DNA from: Candidatus Ideonella esbjergensis
Lineage (GTDB): Bacteria; Pseudomonadota; Gammaproteobacteria; Burkholderiales; Burkholderiaceae_C
Direction: 5' to 3'
Assembly (NCBI GenBank): GCA_016710065.1
Contig: JADJLP010000015.1
Span: 581,113-645,112, forward strand
DNA: 64,000 bases
Part shown: piece after piece, positions 12,287-23,306 of the stretch
Layout of the letters: each line of letters opens with the position of its first letter
Numbering within the stretch: the first letter of the stretch is position 1
Program-made: the position numbers and the translations under genes
Notes under the pieces: generated by a model
Database searches by the model: none
Told to the model about the DNA's origin: nothing
Seen by the model: the letters and a program-made list of their open reading frames with translations, nothing else

Positions 12287-14352
12287 ATGAAACGATTGGT
12301 ATTGACCCCGTTGGCCGCCGCATGTCTGGCGGCAGGCAACTTCCTGGCGCCTTGCGCCGCCGCGCAAACACCCGGCAACGACGCCATGCCGCCTGAGGCC
12401 GACTCTCGCTTCGAGATCGGTCGCGTTGAGGTGCGTGGCCAGGGCGCAGGGCCGTTGCAGGCCAAGCGTCTGTTCAGTTCTGTGGATGTGGTTGCCGGTG
12501 AATTGGTGCAGGGCGACGCCGTGCGCAATACCTGGGAACTCTTTCGGCGGGTGCCGGGCGTGCTGCTGACCGAGTTCAACCAGGGCACCACCTCGGGCAA
12601 GCTCTCGCTGCGGGGTTTCAACGGCGAGGGTGAGGTGAATGCCGTCAAGCTGCTGATCGACGGTGTGCCGTCCAACACCAACGACGGCAACATGCCCTTC
12701 ATCGACCTGGTGTTTCCGCTCGACATCCAAAGCATCACCACCGTGCGCGGCACCAACGATCCGCGCTACGGCTTGCACAACATCGCCGGCAATGTCGACA
12801 TCACCACCCGCACCGGCGGCAACGACACCGATGTCCGCCTGGGCGGCGGCGCCTATGGCCTGGCCGACTTGCAGCTTGCCAAGGGCATCGAGGGTGGCGA
12901 ATGGACGCAGAACTACTTCGTGGGCGTGCGGCACAGCGACGGCTTTCGCGACCATGCCCAGTCGGACAAGTTCAGCTTGGCCGGCAAGTGGTTCTACCAG
13001 CCCAGCGGTGCCAATTGGCAGGCCGGCCTGATCGTGCGCCACCACGAGCACACCGCCGATGAGCCCGGCTATCTCTCTGCGGCCGATGCCCAGGCCACGC
13101 CCAAGCTGTCCTACGCCATCTCGGCCACCGACGGTGGCAAGCGTCAGCTCGACCAGATCAGTCTGCGCGCCGAGGGCACGGCTGGAAAGACGCTCTCCTG
13201 GCAGACCATGGTCTACCAGAACGAGTACAGCGATGAGCGCTGGGTGCGTTTTTCGGCCAGTGCCTCGCAACAGGAGCGTGACACCTACGAAACCCACCAG
13301 GGCCTGCGCGCCAGCGCCAGCTGGCGGCCCAGCGTGAACGGCCTGGCCAGCCTGGTGGTGGAGGGCGGCGTGGACTACGAACATCAGAGTGATCGCAGCG
13401 ACCGCTACAACAGCACAGCCCGTGCGCGGGTGAGCCAGACGCGCGGCCAGGCATGGGATCTGGACATCACCGGTGCCTTCGTGCAGGCCGTGATCAAGCC
13501 AGTGGCCAGCCTCAGCCTGGTGCCAGGGCTGCGGGTCGACCAGTTGGGTGGCGGCTTCACGAACAGACTCAGCAATCTGAGCTTTCCAGTGAACGACTAC
13601 GGCCTGATCACCCAGCCCAAGCTCAGCGCCATCTGGGCGGTGCAGCCGGGACAGACGGTCTATGCCAACCTGGGCCGCAGCTTCCAGGTGGGCGTGGGCT
13701 CGGCCACCTTCAAGATACCGCCGCGCACCTCCGACCTCAGCGCGTCGGTGAACGATGGCTGGGAGGCGGGCTGGAAGTTTCAAGGGCTGACGGGGCTGAT
13801 GGGTCTGACGGGCCGCGTCGCGCTGTGGCAGCAGACCGCCTCAGACGAGGTGATGCGCCGCCTGAATGACCCGAGCAACGATTCGGACAACATTGGCTCC
13901 ACGCGCCGCCGTGGGTTGGATGTGCAGTTGAGGGCCCAACCCGTGGCGAACATGGAAGCCTGGCTGTCGTACAGCCGCCAACAGGCCACCATCGTCACGC
14001 CCGATCCGGCTGCGCCCACCACGCGAGGCAAGGCGTTGGATCACGTGCCACACCACCTGTACAGCGCGGGGCTGGACTGGCAGGCCACGTCCACGCTGCG
14101 CCTGTCGGGCTGGGCCCAGGGCCAGACCGACTACGAGCTGGATCGCAACAATGACAAAGGGCGCTTTGGTGCCTACACCTTGCTCAACCTGGGCGCCACC
14201 TGGCAGGCAGCCAAGCAATGGGAGCTGGGCTTGACGCTGAAGAATCTGGCTGACCGACGCAGCGAGTACGTGTGGTGGGACACCGCCAGCAAGTCTGACC
14301 TGCACTCCCCAGGTGACGGTCGGGCGTTGTACGCATCGGTGCGCGTGCGACT

Positions 14353-14356
<4 letters not shown>
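12287..14356 (+). CDS. TonB-dependent outer-membrane receptor
   Basis: 689 residues from the ATG at 12287; signal peptide about 1-26 (ending CAAAQ). A short TonB-box-like region (FEIGRVEVRG) is followed by the plug domain (RRVPGVLLTEF, LSLRGFNGEGEVN, IDGVPSN, TTVRGTNDPRYG, NIAGNVDITTR) and a 22-strand barrel ending in the aromatic-rich ASVRVRL. Imports an iron chelate or another metal complex across the outer membrane. The PepSY gene overlaps by 4 nt and a DUF2946-like gene precedes, which suggests metal or siderophore uptake; the ligand cannot be read from sequence. Confidence 0.88.
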
Positions 14357-15858
<1,502 letters not shown>

Positions 15859-15860
15859 GG

Positions 15861-17066
15861 TCAGCGCAACGGCCGCCGGGTGATCTGCGGCAGCTTGTGG
15901 GCGTTCTTCTCCAGGTACATGCGGGCGTCGGCCAGGGCCATCAGGTCGATGGCGTTGTTGCCGTCCTCGGGGAACAGGGCCCAGCCCACGCTGGCCCGGC
16001 TGGGCGGTGCCGAGGCGTTGAAGGGGTGGGCCTGCGCCAGCTCGGCGCACAGCTTCTGGCTCACGGCCCGCATGTCGCCAGCGTTGTGCACGCCGTGCAC
16101 GATCACCGCAAACTCGTCGCCACCCACGCGGGCGCAAAAATCACCGGCGCGCACGGCGGTTTGCAGCCGCTGCGCCACCGATTGCAGCAGGGCGTCGCCC
16201 ACCGGGTGGCCAAAGCGGTCGTTCACCGGCTTGAAGTCGTCCAGGTCCACGGCCAGCAGGCCAAACTGGCTGCCCTCGCGGCCGGCCAGGCTGAGGGTGC
16301 GGTGCAGTGTTTCGTCAAAGTGGCGGCGGTTGGCCAGGCCGGTGAGCGGGTCCAGCAGGGCCATCTGGCGCAGTGCCTCGCGGGTGCGCGTGTGCTCTTC
16401 CACCTCGTCCTGCAGGCGGCGGCTGAGCACCAGCGCGTCGTGGGCGGTACGCGAGGCCGAGCGCGATTTGTTCAGCACCACCGCCAGCCAGATCACTGCC
16501 ATCAGGGCCAGCACGGCGTAGGTGGGGTCAGGCTGAGTCAGGCTGCGGTAGGCGAACCGACCGAGCAAGGGTGTAAAGCAGGCGGCCGAGATCCACAGGT
16601 ACTGCGCGGGCACCACCGCGTAGGCCAGGGCGGCCGTGGTCACCACGGTGGACAGCACCAGCAGCAGCAGTGCGTCGAGCAGCGGCGGCGTGTGCATGGG
16701 TGTGAGCAGGGCGGCGGCGCCGTAGAACGAGGCCATCCAGATGCCCACCGGGATGCGTACGCGCAGCAAGCGGTGGCAGTTCTGCAGCGTCAGGCCCTGG
16801 CGCTGCACGCTGTGCTCGAACCACATCGCTCCGGCCACCGAGGCGCAGAACAGGCTGAACCAGGCCACCAGCACGGCGTCTGCCGTGCCGGCGTGGCGCA
16901 TCAGCACCACCAGCACCACGGCACCCAGCAGCATGCTGCGCATGTTGCCCCGGGCCAGGCTGAAGAAGATGCGGGCACGGTCCAGCTCCACCCGCTGGGC
17001 GAATGTGGCGTCGGCTGGCGTGGCGGCGGGCAGCCGGCTGGACGGGAGGTCGAAGCGTGAGGTCAT
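15861..17066 (-). CDS. Membrane diguanylate cyclase (GGDEF)
   Basis: 401 residues. About six hydrophobic segments between 45 and 210 form a membrane sensor part, then a short coiled-coil linker (LSRRLQDEVEEHTRTREALRQ) and the GGDEF domain from about 230 (DPLTGLANRRHFDE). The active-site loop reads RVGGDEFAV, intact, so synthesis of cyclic di-GMP from GTP is expected. The inhibitory I-site RxxD is not evident: the residues just before the GGDEF motif read VRAGDFCARVGGDEF. Converges with the PepSY gene (2-nt gap). Confidence 0.9.
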   Translation of the reverse strand: MTSRFDLPSSRLPAATPADATFAQRVELDRARIFFSLARGNMRSMLLGAVVLVVLMRHAGTADAVLVAWFSLFCASVAGAMWFEHSVQRQGLTLQNCHRLLRVRIPVGIWMASFYGAAALLTPMHTPPLLDALLLLVLSTVVTTAALAYAVVPAQYLWISAACFTPLLGRFAYRSLTQPDPTYAVLALMAVIWLAVVLNKSRSASRTAHDALVLSRRLQDEVEEHTRTREALRQMALLDPLTGLANRRHFDETLHRTLSLAGREGSQFGLLAVDLDDFKPVNDRFGHPVGDALLQSVAQRLQTAVRAGDFCARVGGDEFAVIVHGVHNAGDMRAVSQKLCAELAQAHPFNASAPPSRASVGWALFPEDGNNAIDLMALADARMYLEKNAHKLPQITRRPLR

Positions 17067-17148
17067 GGGTACTGCGGGCAGGGCTGCGCAGTGTGCGCAA
17101 GAACGGCTCCCGGCCTATCGGCCAATGGCGCCGCCGGTTGAGCGGCTG

Positions 17149-18228
17149 TTACAACATTTTGGCGTCGCGGGTGGCATCGCGTGCGGCCAGGCGCTGGGTG
17201 CCGCCAATGGGCAACACAAAGAACTCGTCCTCGGCCAGGCCCTGAGCCAGGCCCAGCCGGGCCAGCCGCTGCGGCGGCTCGTCCAACGGCTCGTCGGTGA
17301 GCGCAAAGGTGCCCCAGTGCACGCCCAACGAGCGCTTGGCGCCCAGGTCGCGGTGGATCTGCAGCGCCTCTTCCACGTTCACATGCTGGCCGGCCATGAA
17401 CCAGCGCGGTTCGTAGGAGCCGATGGGCAGCAGGGCCAGGTCAAAGCCGCCGCCCTGGGCCCCGCTCTGGCGCAGGGCAAAGCTCTCGCGCATGCGGCTG
17501 AACTCGCGCGAGTAGGCGGTGTCGCCCGCATAGAACCAGTGGCAATCGGGGCCGAACACCGCAAAGCCGCCCCACAGCGTGGCCATGCGGTCGCCCAGGC
17601 CGCGTGCCGACCAGTGCTGGGCTGGCACCAGCACCACGTCCACCGGGCCCTTGGGGCCGCGCAGGCTGTGGGTTTGCCACCAGTCCAGTTCCACCACGCT
17701 GCGGATGCCGCGCGCCGCAAACCAGGCCTTCAGGCCCAGCGGCACCACAAACTGTGGCGGCCCGCCGGGCTGGGTGTGCAGGGCCCGCGCCGAGGCGTCG
17801 TCCAGGTGGTCGTAGTGGTTGTGCGAGACCAGCACCAGATCGATGCGGGGCAACTCGCGCAGCGCCAGGCCCGGGGGCTGGTGCCGTTGGGGCCCGGCAA
17901 AGCGCAGCGGTGAGGCGCGATGGGAAAAGATCGGGTCGGTGAGCACGTTCACGCCGCTGCACTGCATCAGCGCGGTGGCATGGCCTATCCAGGTGACGGC
18001 TGGCCGCATCGCGCCGCCGGCCGTGGCGTTGCGGTGGATGAAGTCGAGATCGGGCGCTTGCTGCGGGATGGGGGTGCGCGGCGGATGCGGCAGGCTCTGG
18101 CGGGCCGCGTCCCAGCGCCAGCGCAGCACCTCGCCCAGGGTCTTGGGCTCAAAAGGCACTTCGACGTTCTGGAAACCGCCGGGGCGGTGGTGCGGCAGGC
18201 TGGGGTCGTAATGCGGGTTGCGTGCCAT
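17149..18228 (-). CDS. MBL-fold metallo-hydrolase (UlaG/NAPE-PLD type)
   Basis: 359 residues. The zinc motif HxHxDH is present as SHNHYDHLD near 135-143; later ligands are in VPAQHWSARG and YAGDTAYS, with a C-terminal GVHWGTF. The N-terminal part (NPHYDPSLPHHRPGGFQN) and the order of motifs match the ~350-residue NAPE-PLD-like subgroup that acts on phosphodiesters or lactones. No signal peptide. Starts 19 nt after the trpS stop on the same strand, so probably in one transcript with it. Confidence 0.85.
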   Translation of the reverse strand: MARNPHYDPSLPHHRPGGFQNVEVPFEPKTLGEVLRWRWDAARQSLPHPPRTPIPQQAPDLDFIHRNATAGGAMRPAVTWIGHATALMQCSGVNVLTDPIFSHRASPLRFAGPQRHQPPGLALRELPRIDLVLVSHNHYDHLDDASARALHTQPGGPPQFVVPLGLKAWFAARGIRSVVELDWWQTHSLRGPKGPVDVVLVPAQHWSARGLGDRMATLWGGFAVFGPDCHWFYAGDTAYSREFSRMRESFALRQSGAQGGGFDLALLPIGSYEPRWFMAGQHVNVEEALQIHRDLGAKRSLGVHWGTFALTDEPLDEPPQRLARLGLAQGLAEDEFFVLPIGGTQRLAARDATRDAKML

Positions 18229-18247
18229 GGGCCTGGGCGCTGTGGGG

Positions 18248-19558
18248 TCAGGCCTGATCGGCCGCGATCAAGGCGGCCAGGGCTTCAGCCACCTCGCCGG
18301 CGGCCACGCCATCGCCCAAGGTCACGGGTGCCACCGACAGTGCTGCCGCCCCTTCGGTCTTGAGCTTGTGCACCCACTGGCCGGCATCGCGTCCGCCGGC
18401 AAAGGCCTGGCTTTGCAGCAGCACGCGGCCGTCGTTCGCACTGAGCTTGAAGTAGAACTGGCCGTCGGTCTCGCGGTATTGCTTGAACACCGGCACCGCG
18501 GCCTTGGCCTTGGGCGCTTCGGCAACGGCGGTCTTGAGCGGCTGGAAGCGCCGCAGGCCCACGGCCTCGCGCAGCTGGGCCAGCAAAGGCGCGGCGATGG
18601 CGCGGGCCTTGGCGGCACCCGCTTGCAGGATCTGCTCGATGTCTTCCGGGTGGGCCATCAGCGTCTCGTAGCGCGCGCGCATGGGGCCGATCTCGCCGTC
18701 AATCAGATCGAACAAACGCTGCTTGGCTTCACCCCACGCGAGGCCGGCACGCAACTCGGTGCGGAAGGTGGTGCGCTGCTCGGGGGTGGCAAACGCGTCG
18801 AAGATCGTGACCAGGGCTTGGCCTTCGGGCTCCTTGGGCTCGCCGGGCAGCTTGCTGTCGGTGACGATGCGGGCAATCGCGTCTTTGAGCGCCTTGGCGC
18901 CGCCCTCGAACAAGGGGATGACGTTGTCGTAGCTCTTGCTCATCTTGCGGCCGTCGAGGCCGGGCAGCAGCTCCATCTCGGCGTCCACCTGGGCTTCGGG
19001 CAGCACGAAGAAGTCTTGTCCGCGTCCAAACAGATGGTTGAAACGCTGGGCCACGTCGCGCGCCATCTCGATGTGCTGCACCTGGTCTTTGCCCACGGGT
19101 ACGCGGTGGGCGTTGAACATCAAAATGTCGGCCGCCATCAGGATGGGGTAGCTGTACAGGCCCATGGTGATGCCGGCGTCGGCGTCTTCACCGGCGGCCA
19201 GGTTGGCGTCCACCGCGCCCTTGTAGGCGTGGGCGCGGTTCATCTGGCCCTTGCTGGTGACGCAGGTGAGCAGCCAGGTGAGCTCGGGGATCTCGGGGAT
19301 GTCGCTCTGGCGGTAGAACACCGCGCGCTCGGTGTCGAGCCCGGCGGCAATCCAGGTGGCGGCGATCTGCAGGCGCGAGGCCTCGATGCGGTCGGGCTCG
19401 TCGCACTTGATCAGCGCGTGGTAATCGGCCATGAAGAAGAAGCTCTCCACGGCCGGCTCGCGGCTGGCGATGATGCAGGGGCGCACGGCACCTACGTAAT
19501 TGCCAAGGTGCAGGGTGCCGGTGGTGGTGATGCCGGTGAGGACGCGGTGGGCGGGCAT
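18248..19558 (-). CDS. trpS: Tryptophanyl-tRNA synthetase
   Basis: 436 residues from the ATG at 19558 (MPAHRVLTGITTTG); an ATG at 19567 is an alternative. Class I synthetase: HIGH-type motif TLHLGNY at about 13-19 and KMSKS-type GRKMSKSYDN. Activates Trp and charges tRNA-Trp. Compared with the 334-residue E. coli enzyme there is a C-terminal extension of about 80 residues (FKQYRETDGQFYFKLSANDG...) that resembles the DUF1508/YegP fold, a trait I associate with beta-proteobacterial TrpS. Confidence 0.95.
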   Translation of the reverse strand: MPAHRVLTGITTTGTLHLGNYVGAVRPCIIASREPAVESFFFMADYHALIKCDEPDRIEASRLQIAATWIAAGLDTERAVFYRQSDIPEIPELTWLLTCVTSKGQMNRAHAYKGAVDANLAAGEDADAGITMGLYSYPILMAADILMFNAHRVPVGKDQVQHIEMARDVAQRFNHLFGRGQDFFVLPEAQVDAEMELLPGLDGRKMSKSYDNVIPLFEGGAKALKDAIARIVTDSKLPGEPKEPEGQALVTIFDAFATPEQRTTFRTELRAGLAWGEAKQRLFDLIDGEIGPMRARYETLMAHPEDIEQILQAGAAKARAIAAPLLAQLREAVGLRRFQPLKTAVAEAPKAKAAVPVFKQYRETDGQFYFKLSANDGRVLLQSQAFAGGRDAGQWVHKLKTEGAAALSVAPVTLGDGVAAGEVAEALAALIAADQA

Positions 19559-19642
19559 GGTGTGCATGAAGTGAAGGGGATGCGCGCCGCCACAGGCCAC
19601 GCGCCGCAGCCGCGATTGTGGCTGGAGTCTCGGGCCACAGCC

Positions 19643-19690
19643 GTCATTCCCGCCCCCCGCCTTCGCGGGGGCAGGCTTCGCGGGAATGAC
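19643..19690. repeat. REP-like palindromic element
   Basis: Begins GTCATTCCCGC and ends GCGGGAATGAC, an inverted repeat, with a CTTCGCGGGGGCAGG centre. Shares its ends with the elements at 25815, 35973 and 40063. Lies between trpS and the DUF2087 gene. Confidence 0.7.
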
Positions 19691-19716
19691 GAGGGTTGCG
19701 GGATGGGCGAGGTCGT

Positions 19717-20382
19717 TCAGTTCCGCCGCGATCTCAGCGCCTGCAGCATTGCCCGCACTTCGTCAGAAGCGCGCTGCGGCTGCTTCCAGTAGGCCGAGCA
19801 GTCGTCCTTGCGCGCCAGCAGGCCCATCTCCACCAGCTCGCGGCGCGGCGTCACGTGGTCGCCATAGCTGGTCCAGGCCTTGAGGATCTCGTTCACCTCG
19901 CGCTCCGTGTACTGGCGGCCCGAATCAAAGCGCGTCCACAGCGCCCACATGGCCAGGCGCTGCACGCTGAACTTGTGCGGCCAGCGTGTCAGGCGGCCCC
20001 AGTCGTCGAACTGCGTCAGCGCCTTGGTGGCGGTGGGGCTGAGCGGCAGACTGGTGGGCGCCTCGGCCGCCAATGGCAGCGCCGGTGGAACCGCCTCGGG
20101 CGCCAGCGCCTGCCGACGGGCCTCGGTGCGCGCGGCAGCGGCCTGGGCCTTCAGTGCCTGCACATTGCGATGGCCGGCGGCGCGGGCCAGCATGTTCAGC
20201 AGTTGCACGTGGCCCGGCACGGTGGCTGCATCGGCCAGGTGCGTGCTGAGCTGGGCGCGCAGCGACTTGGCAAAGGCCGACAAGTCTTCGCAGTGCAAGG
20301 GCAGCAGCTCGTGCGTGGATGTGCGCACCGGGGCGCGTTCGGACGTGTGGGAAACGGTGGTTGGGGTCGACATGGTCAGCAC
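19717..20382 (-). CDS. DUF2087-domain protein
   Basis: 221 residues. The C-terminal 90 residues fit DUF2087: GRLTRWPHKFSVQRLAMW, then YTEREVNEILKAWTSYGDH and RRELVEMGLL, a winged-helix-like arrangement often attached to ArsR-type regulators. The N-terminal half (about 1-115) is an Ala-rich helical region with no recognised domain. Probably a DNA-binding protein, inferred from the family's usual partners. Good ATG start at 20382. Confidence 0.75.
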   Translation of the reverse strand: MLTMSTPTTVSHTSERAPVRTSTHELLPLHCEDLSAFAKSLRAQLSTHLADAATVPGHVQLLNMLARAAGHRNVQALKAQAAAARTEARRQALAPEAVPPALPLAAEAPTSLPLSPTATKALTQFDDWGRLTRWPHKFSVQRLAMWALWTRFDSGRQYTEREVNEILKAWTSYGDHVTPRRELVEMGLLARKDDCSAYWKQPQRASDEVRAMLQALRSRRN

Positions 20383-20630
20383 TCTCCCGCGTGTACCGGC
20401 CAGGCTGGCTGCGGTGTGCAGGCCAGCCAGGGGCTGGGGTCGCCGACTTGCAGCCGTGGTGCACGCTCAAGGGGTTGAGGTGTGAGCCATGGACTTCTTC
20501 AAAACGATGCCTGCGCTGTGCAGCGCCGTGAACATCAGGGCAGGTTTAGCTCGCGAGGGTTCGCGCGGCGACGCCTGGGTGAACTGCCGACCAGGCCGCG
20601 ATGATAGCGCCGGGCGGGCGCGGCGGCCGG

Positions 20631-21014
20631 TCAGCGCGGCACGATGTGGCTGCGCAGCCAGGCGGCGAAGGTGTCTTCGGTCAGCTCGCCGGATGCGACG
20701 GCCAGCATGGTGAGGGTGGCCTCGGCCTGGGTGGCCTGCAGGCGCCAGCCATTGAGGGCCAAAAACAAGCCCACCGCCAGGAAGGCCACGCGCTTGTTGC
20801 CATCCACAAAGGCGTGGTTCTTGGCCAAGCCCACGCCGTAGCTGGCGGCCAGGTCAGCGGTATCGGGTTGTCCGTACTGCACCAGGTTCAAGGGCCGCGC
20901 CAGGGCCGATTCAAACAGGCCTTCGTCGCGCACGCCCGGCGCACCACCGTGCTCGGCCAGGCTTTCCTCATGCAGCATCAGCAACACTTGGCGATCAACA
21001 AAGCGCCAGCCCAT
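20631..21014 (-). CDS. doc: Fic/Doc-family toxin
   Basis: 127 residues, the usual Doc size. The active-site motif is HAFVDGNKR (about 67-75), matching HxFxDxNKR; the Lys is typical of Doc, which phosphorylates EF-Tu, as opposed to AMPylating Fic proteins. Begins 1 nt after the antitoxin stop codon, so the two are coupled. Function as a growth inhibitor is inferred from the family and pairing. Confidence 0.9.
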   Translation of the reverse strand: MGWRFVDRQVLLMLHEESLAEHGGAPGVRDEGLFESALARPLNLVQYGQPDTADLAASYGVGLAKNHAFVDGNKRVAFLAVGLFLALNGWRLQATQAEATLTMLAVASGELTEDTFAAWLRSHIVPR

Positions 21015-21015
21015 G

Positions 21016-21240
21016 TCACTTCGCGAGCTGGTGGAAGGTGTCGCGGAACTCGCGCATGAACTCGCGGCCCAGCTTCAGCTGTTCGTCCATACCGGGGTCG
21101 TAGGGCGTCAATGTGACCCCATTCACCGCATCGGTCACGAACACCATGTCGCCCTTTTCCAGCTTGAGCCGCGCCAGGATTTCCTTGGGCAGGATCACGC
21201 CCACCGAGTTGCCGATCTGGGTCAGTTTGAGTGCGGTCAT
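21016..21240 (-). CDS. AbrB/MazE-type antitoxin
   Basis: 74 residues. The swapped-hairpin DNA-binding fold is recognisable at 3-45 (LTQIGNSVGVILPKEILARLKLEKGD), with a C-terminal toxin-binding helix (EQLKLGREFMREFRDTFHQL). Partner of the adjacent Doc toxin. The classic Doc partner is Phd (YefM fold); here an AbrB fold takes that place. Likely represses the operon through the palindrome just upstream. Confidence 0.88.
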   Translation of the reverse strand: MTALKLTQIGNSVGVILPKEILARLKLEKGDMVFVTDAVNGVTLTPYDPGMDEQLKLGREFMREFRDTFHQLAK

Positions 21241-21256
21241 GGCGAGATTCCAGTGT

Positions 21257-21272
21257 TATAACGAACGTTATA
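21257..21272. promoter_or_regulatory. Palindromic operator of the toxin-antitoxin pair
   Basis: TATAACG-AA-CGTTATA, a perfect 16-bp palindrome, 16 nt upstream of the antitoxin ATG. Read on the minus strand it overlaps the likely -10 region. It sits where an AbrB-type antitoxin would bind for autorepression. Confidence 0.65.
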
Positions 21273-21284
21273 TTAGCGCAGAAC

Positions 21285-21680
21285 TCACTCGGCGTAGGGC
21301 CCGGCCACCAGCCGCTGCGAGATCCACCAGATGTTGCCCCAGGCGTCGCGCACGCCGCCCTGGCGATCCTGGTAAGGCATGTCGGCCACGGCCATCTCCA
21401 GCCGGGCGCCGTGGGCCAGGGCCAGGGCCATGCTGGCGTCGGCATCGGCCACATAGAGGTAGTACGCGGCCTGCATGGCCGGGTAGGCGGGCGAGGCCTC
21501 GCTCACCATCACCGTGGCATTGCCCAGTTGCACCTGGGCATTGGCGATCCGGCCGTCGGGCCGCAGGCTGCGCAGTGTGGGTGTGCCGCCCAGGCCCTGC
21601 ACCAGAAAGTCGACAAAGCCCTCGGCGCTGTCGACGAAAAAATAGGGCGTGACATTGGCAAAGCCGGGCGGCGTGGTCAT
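21285..21680 (-). CDS. VOC-family (glyoxalase/PhnB-like) protein
   Basis: 131 residues from the ATG at 21680, preceded by an AGGAG site. PhnB-like pattern: VTPYFFVDSAEGFVDFL at the start and DAWGNIWWISQR at the end, the usual signature of this group. Binding of a small substrate with or without a metal is likely; no reaction can be assigned. The metal ligands of true glyoxalases are not clearly conserved. Confidence 0.8.
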   Translation of the reverse strand: MTTPPGFANVTPYFFVDSAEGFVDFLVQGLGGTPTLRSLRPDGRIANAQVQLGNATVMVSEASPAYPAMQAAYYLYVADADASMALALAHGARLEMAVADMPYQDRQGGVRDAWGNIWWISQRLVAGPYAE

Positions 21681-21709
21681 GGGCGGCTCCTGTCGGCGGG
21701 CTGCCAGTA

Positions 21710-22882
21710 TCAGGCTGCGGGGGCGGTGGCACCAGCCTGATGGGCGCGGTGCGTTGCTGCGGGAAAGTTGCTGGGCACCCAGCGCCGACGCAGGGCCATG
21801 AACGGCATCTCCACCGCACGGTACAGCGCCCAGCCCACCGCCAGGCTGGCCAGTGCCACGGCCAGCAGCAGCCCGCCTGAGGTCGGGTCGGCGGGCGCCA
21901 GCTGGGTCTTCACGATGTGGCCCACGGCCTTGTGCGAGAGGTAGATGCTGTACGACCACAGCGCCAGTTGGCGGGCGCCCGGCAACGACCAGCGCGCCAG
22001 GGCGGAATGCGGGCTCAGCGCCGCCATCACCAGCAGTGCAAAGGCCATGGCACCCAGCGAATAGCCGAAGGTCGTCATGGCAAAACCATAGCCGTAGCCA
22101 TCGATGTAGTAGCCCTTCAGCAGCGCCGTCAGCATGGCCGCACAGGCCAGCAGCCCCAACACCAGCAGGGCCTGGCCGCGCTGCATCAGCGTCGCCCAGC
22201 GCTGCGGGTGGGCATGCTTGAGCAGGGCCACCGCCACGCCGGGCAAGAACTCATCAGCGCGGGCGATGGTGGCGTAGTACAGGTGGGGGTGGTAGCCCGC
22301 CACCGCGTCATCGGCCTCCAGGCCGTAGCGCGTCCACAACCAGGCGCGGGTGGCCATGCCGCCCGCCGTCAGGCCCGCCAGCAGCGCCCAGCCGTGCCAG
22401 CGCGTGGCACGAAGCTTGATGCCCACCAGCAGCGCCAGCGGCAGCACCAGGTAGAACTGTTCCTCCACGCACAGCGACCAGGCGTGCGAAAAGGCCGTGC
22501 CCGGCGGCAGCAGCCAGTTTTGCGTGAACGTCAGAAAGCGCCACAGCGCCGGCGGCGTGCGCCCGCCCATCAGCGTGGGCCACAGAAAGTAGGCCGCCAG
22601 CACCACCCAGAACACCGGCAGCGTGCGCAGTGCGCGGCGCGTGTAGAAGGCCCGCAGCGACAAGCGCTGGCCACGCACCAAGCCGGCCAGCAGCTGGTCA
22701 GCGATCAGGTAGCCACTGAGCACGAAGAACAGGTCCACGCCCACCCAACCCAGCGTGCCTGCCCAGCCGAAGGTGGGCGTGCCGCTGACGAAGATCTGGT
22801 AGTGGTGCATGAACACCAGCGCAATGGCCAGTGCACGCAGGGTGTCCAGGCCCGCCAGGCGCGGGCTGGGGGCCGTGCTCAT
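21710..22882 (-). CDS. Acyltransferase 3 (OafA/YrhL) membrane protein
   Basis: 390 residues, about ten transmembrane segments. Opens with LAGLDTLRALAIALVFMHHY, whose R-x(n)-H pair is diagnostic for acyltransferase 3, and contains GVDLFFVLSGYLI and SLCVEEQFYLVLPL. Transfers acyl groups to surface carbohydrates or other envelope molecules. The acceptor is unknown; there is no polysaccharide cluster next to it. Confidence 0.88.
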   Translation of the reverse strand: MSTAPSPRLAGLDTLRALAIALVFMHHYQIFVSGTPTFGWAGTLGWVGVDLFFVLSGYLIADQLLAGLVRGQRLSLRAFYTRRALRTLPVFWVVLAAYFLWPTLMGGRTPPALWRFLTFTQNWLLPPGTAFSHAWSLCVEEQFYLVLPLALLVGIKLRATRWHGWALLAGLTAGGMATRAWLWTRYGLEADDAVAGYHPHLYYATIARADEFLPGVAVALLKHAHPQRWATLMQRGQALLVLGLLACAAMLTALLKGYYIDGYGYGFAMTTFGYSLGAMAFALLVMAALSPHSALARWSLPGARQLALWSYSIYLSHKAVGHIVKTQLAPADPTSGGLLLAVALASLAVGWALYRAVEMPFMALRRRWVPSNFPAATHRAHQAGATAPAA

Positions 22883-22891
22883 CGCCAGGGG

Positions 22892-23248
22892 TCAGCTCAG
22901 CAACACCAGCGCCAGGCCCAGCGCGGCCGGCAAGGCCTGCACGAAAAGGATCTTGCGGCCCACCGTGACGGCACCATAAACACCCGCCACCAGCACGCAC
23001 AGCAGGAAGAAAACCTTCACCGAAGTGCCCTCCGCGCCCTGCCACACGCCCCAGAACAGGCCGGCCGCCAGAAAGCCGTTGTACAGGCCCTGGTTGGCCG
23101 CCAGCACCTTGGTGTGGTGCGCCTTCTCGGGCGAATTGCCAAAGGTGCGCAGGCCGAAGGGTGTCTCCCAGAGGAACATCTCCAGCACCAGGAAATAGAG
23201 GTGCAACAGGCCCACCAGGGCGACGACGACATTGGCCAGCACAGACAT
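22892..23248 (-). CDS. DUF1304 membrane protein
   Basis: 118 residues, four hydrophobic segments. Matches DUF1304: HLYFLVLEMFLWETPFG followed by NQGLYNGFLAAGLFWG. Small inner-membrane protein of unknown function. Located 9 nt upstream of the acyltransferase gene on the same strand. Confidence 0.85.
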   Translation of the reverse strand: MSVLANVVVALVGLLHLYFLVLEMFLWETPFGLRTFGNSPEKAHHTKVLAANQGLYNGFLAAGLFWGVWQGAEGTSVKVFFLLCVLVAGVYGAVTVGRKILFVQALPAALGLALVLLS

Positions 23249-23306
23249 GCGAACTCCCGTTCAGGTGTTTTGATGGCTGTGATTGTCGTCGCCCGGCGCC
23301 AAACCC

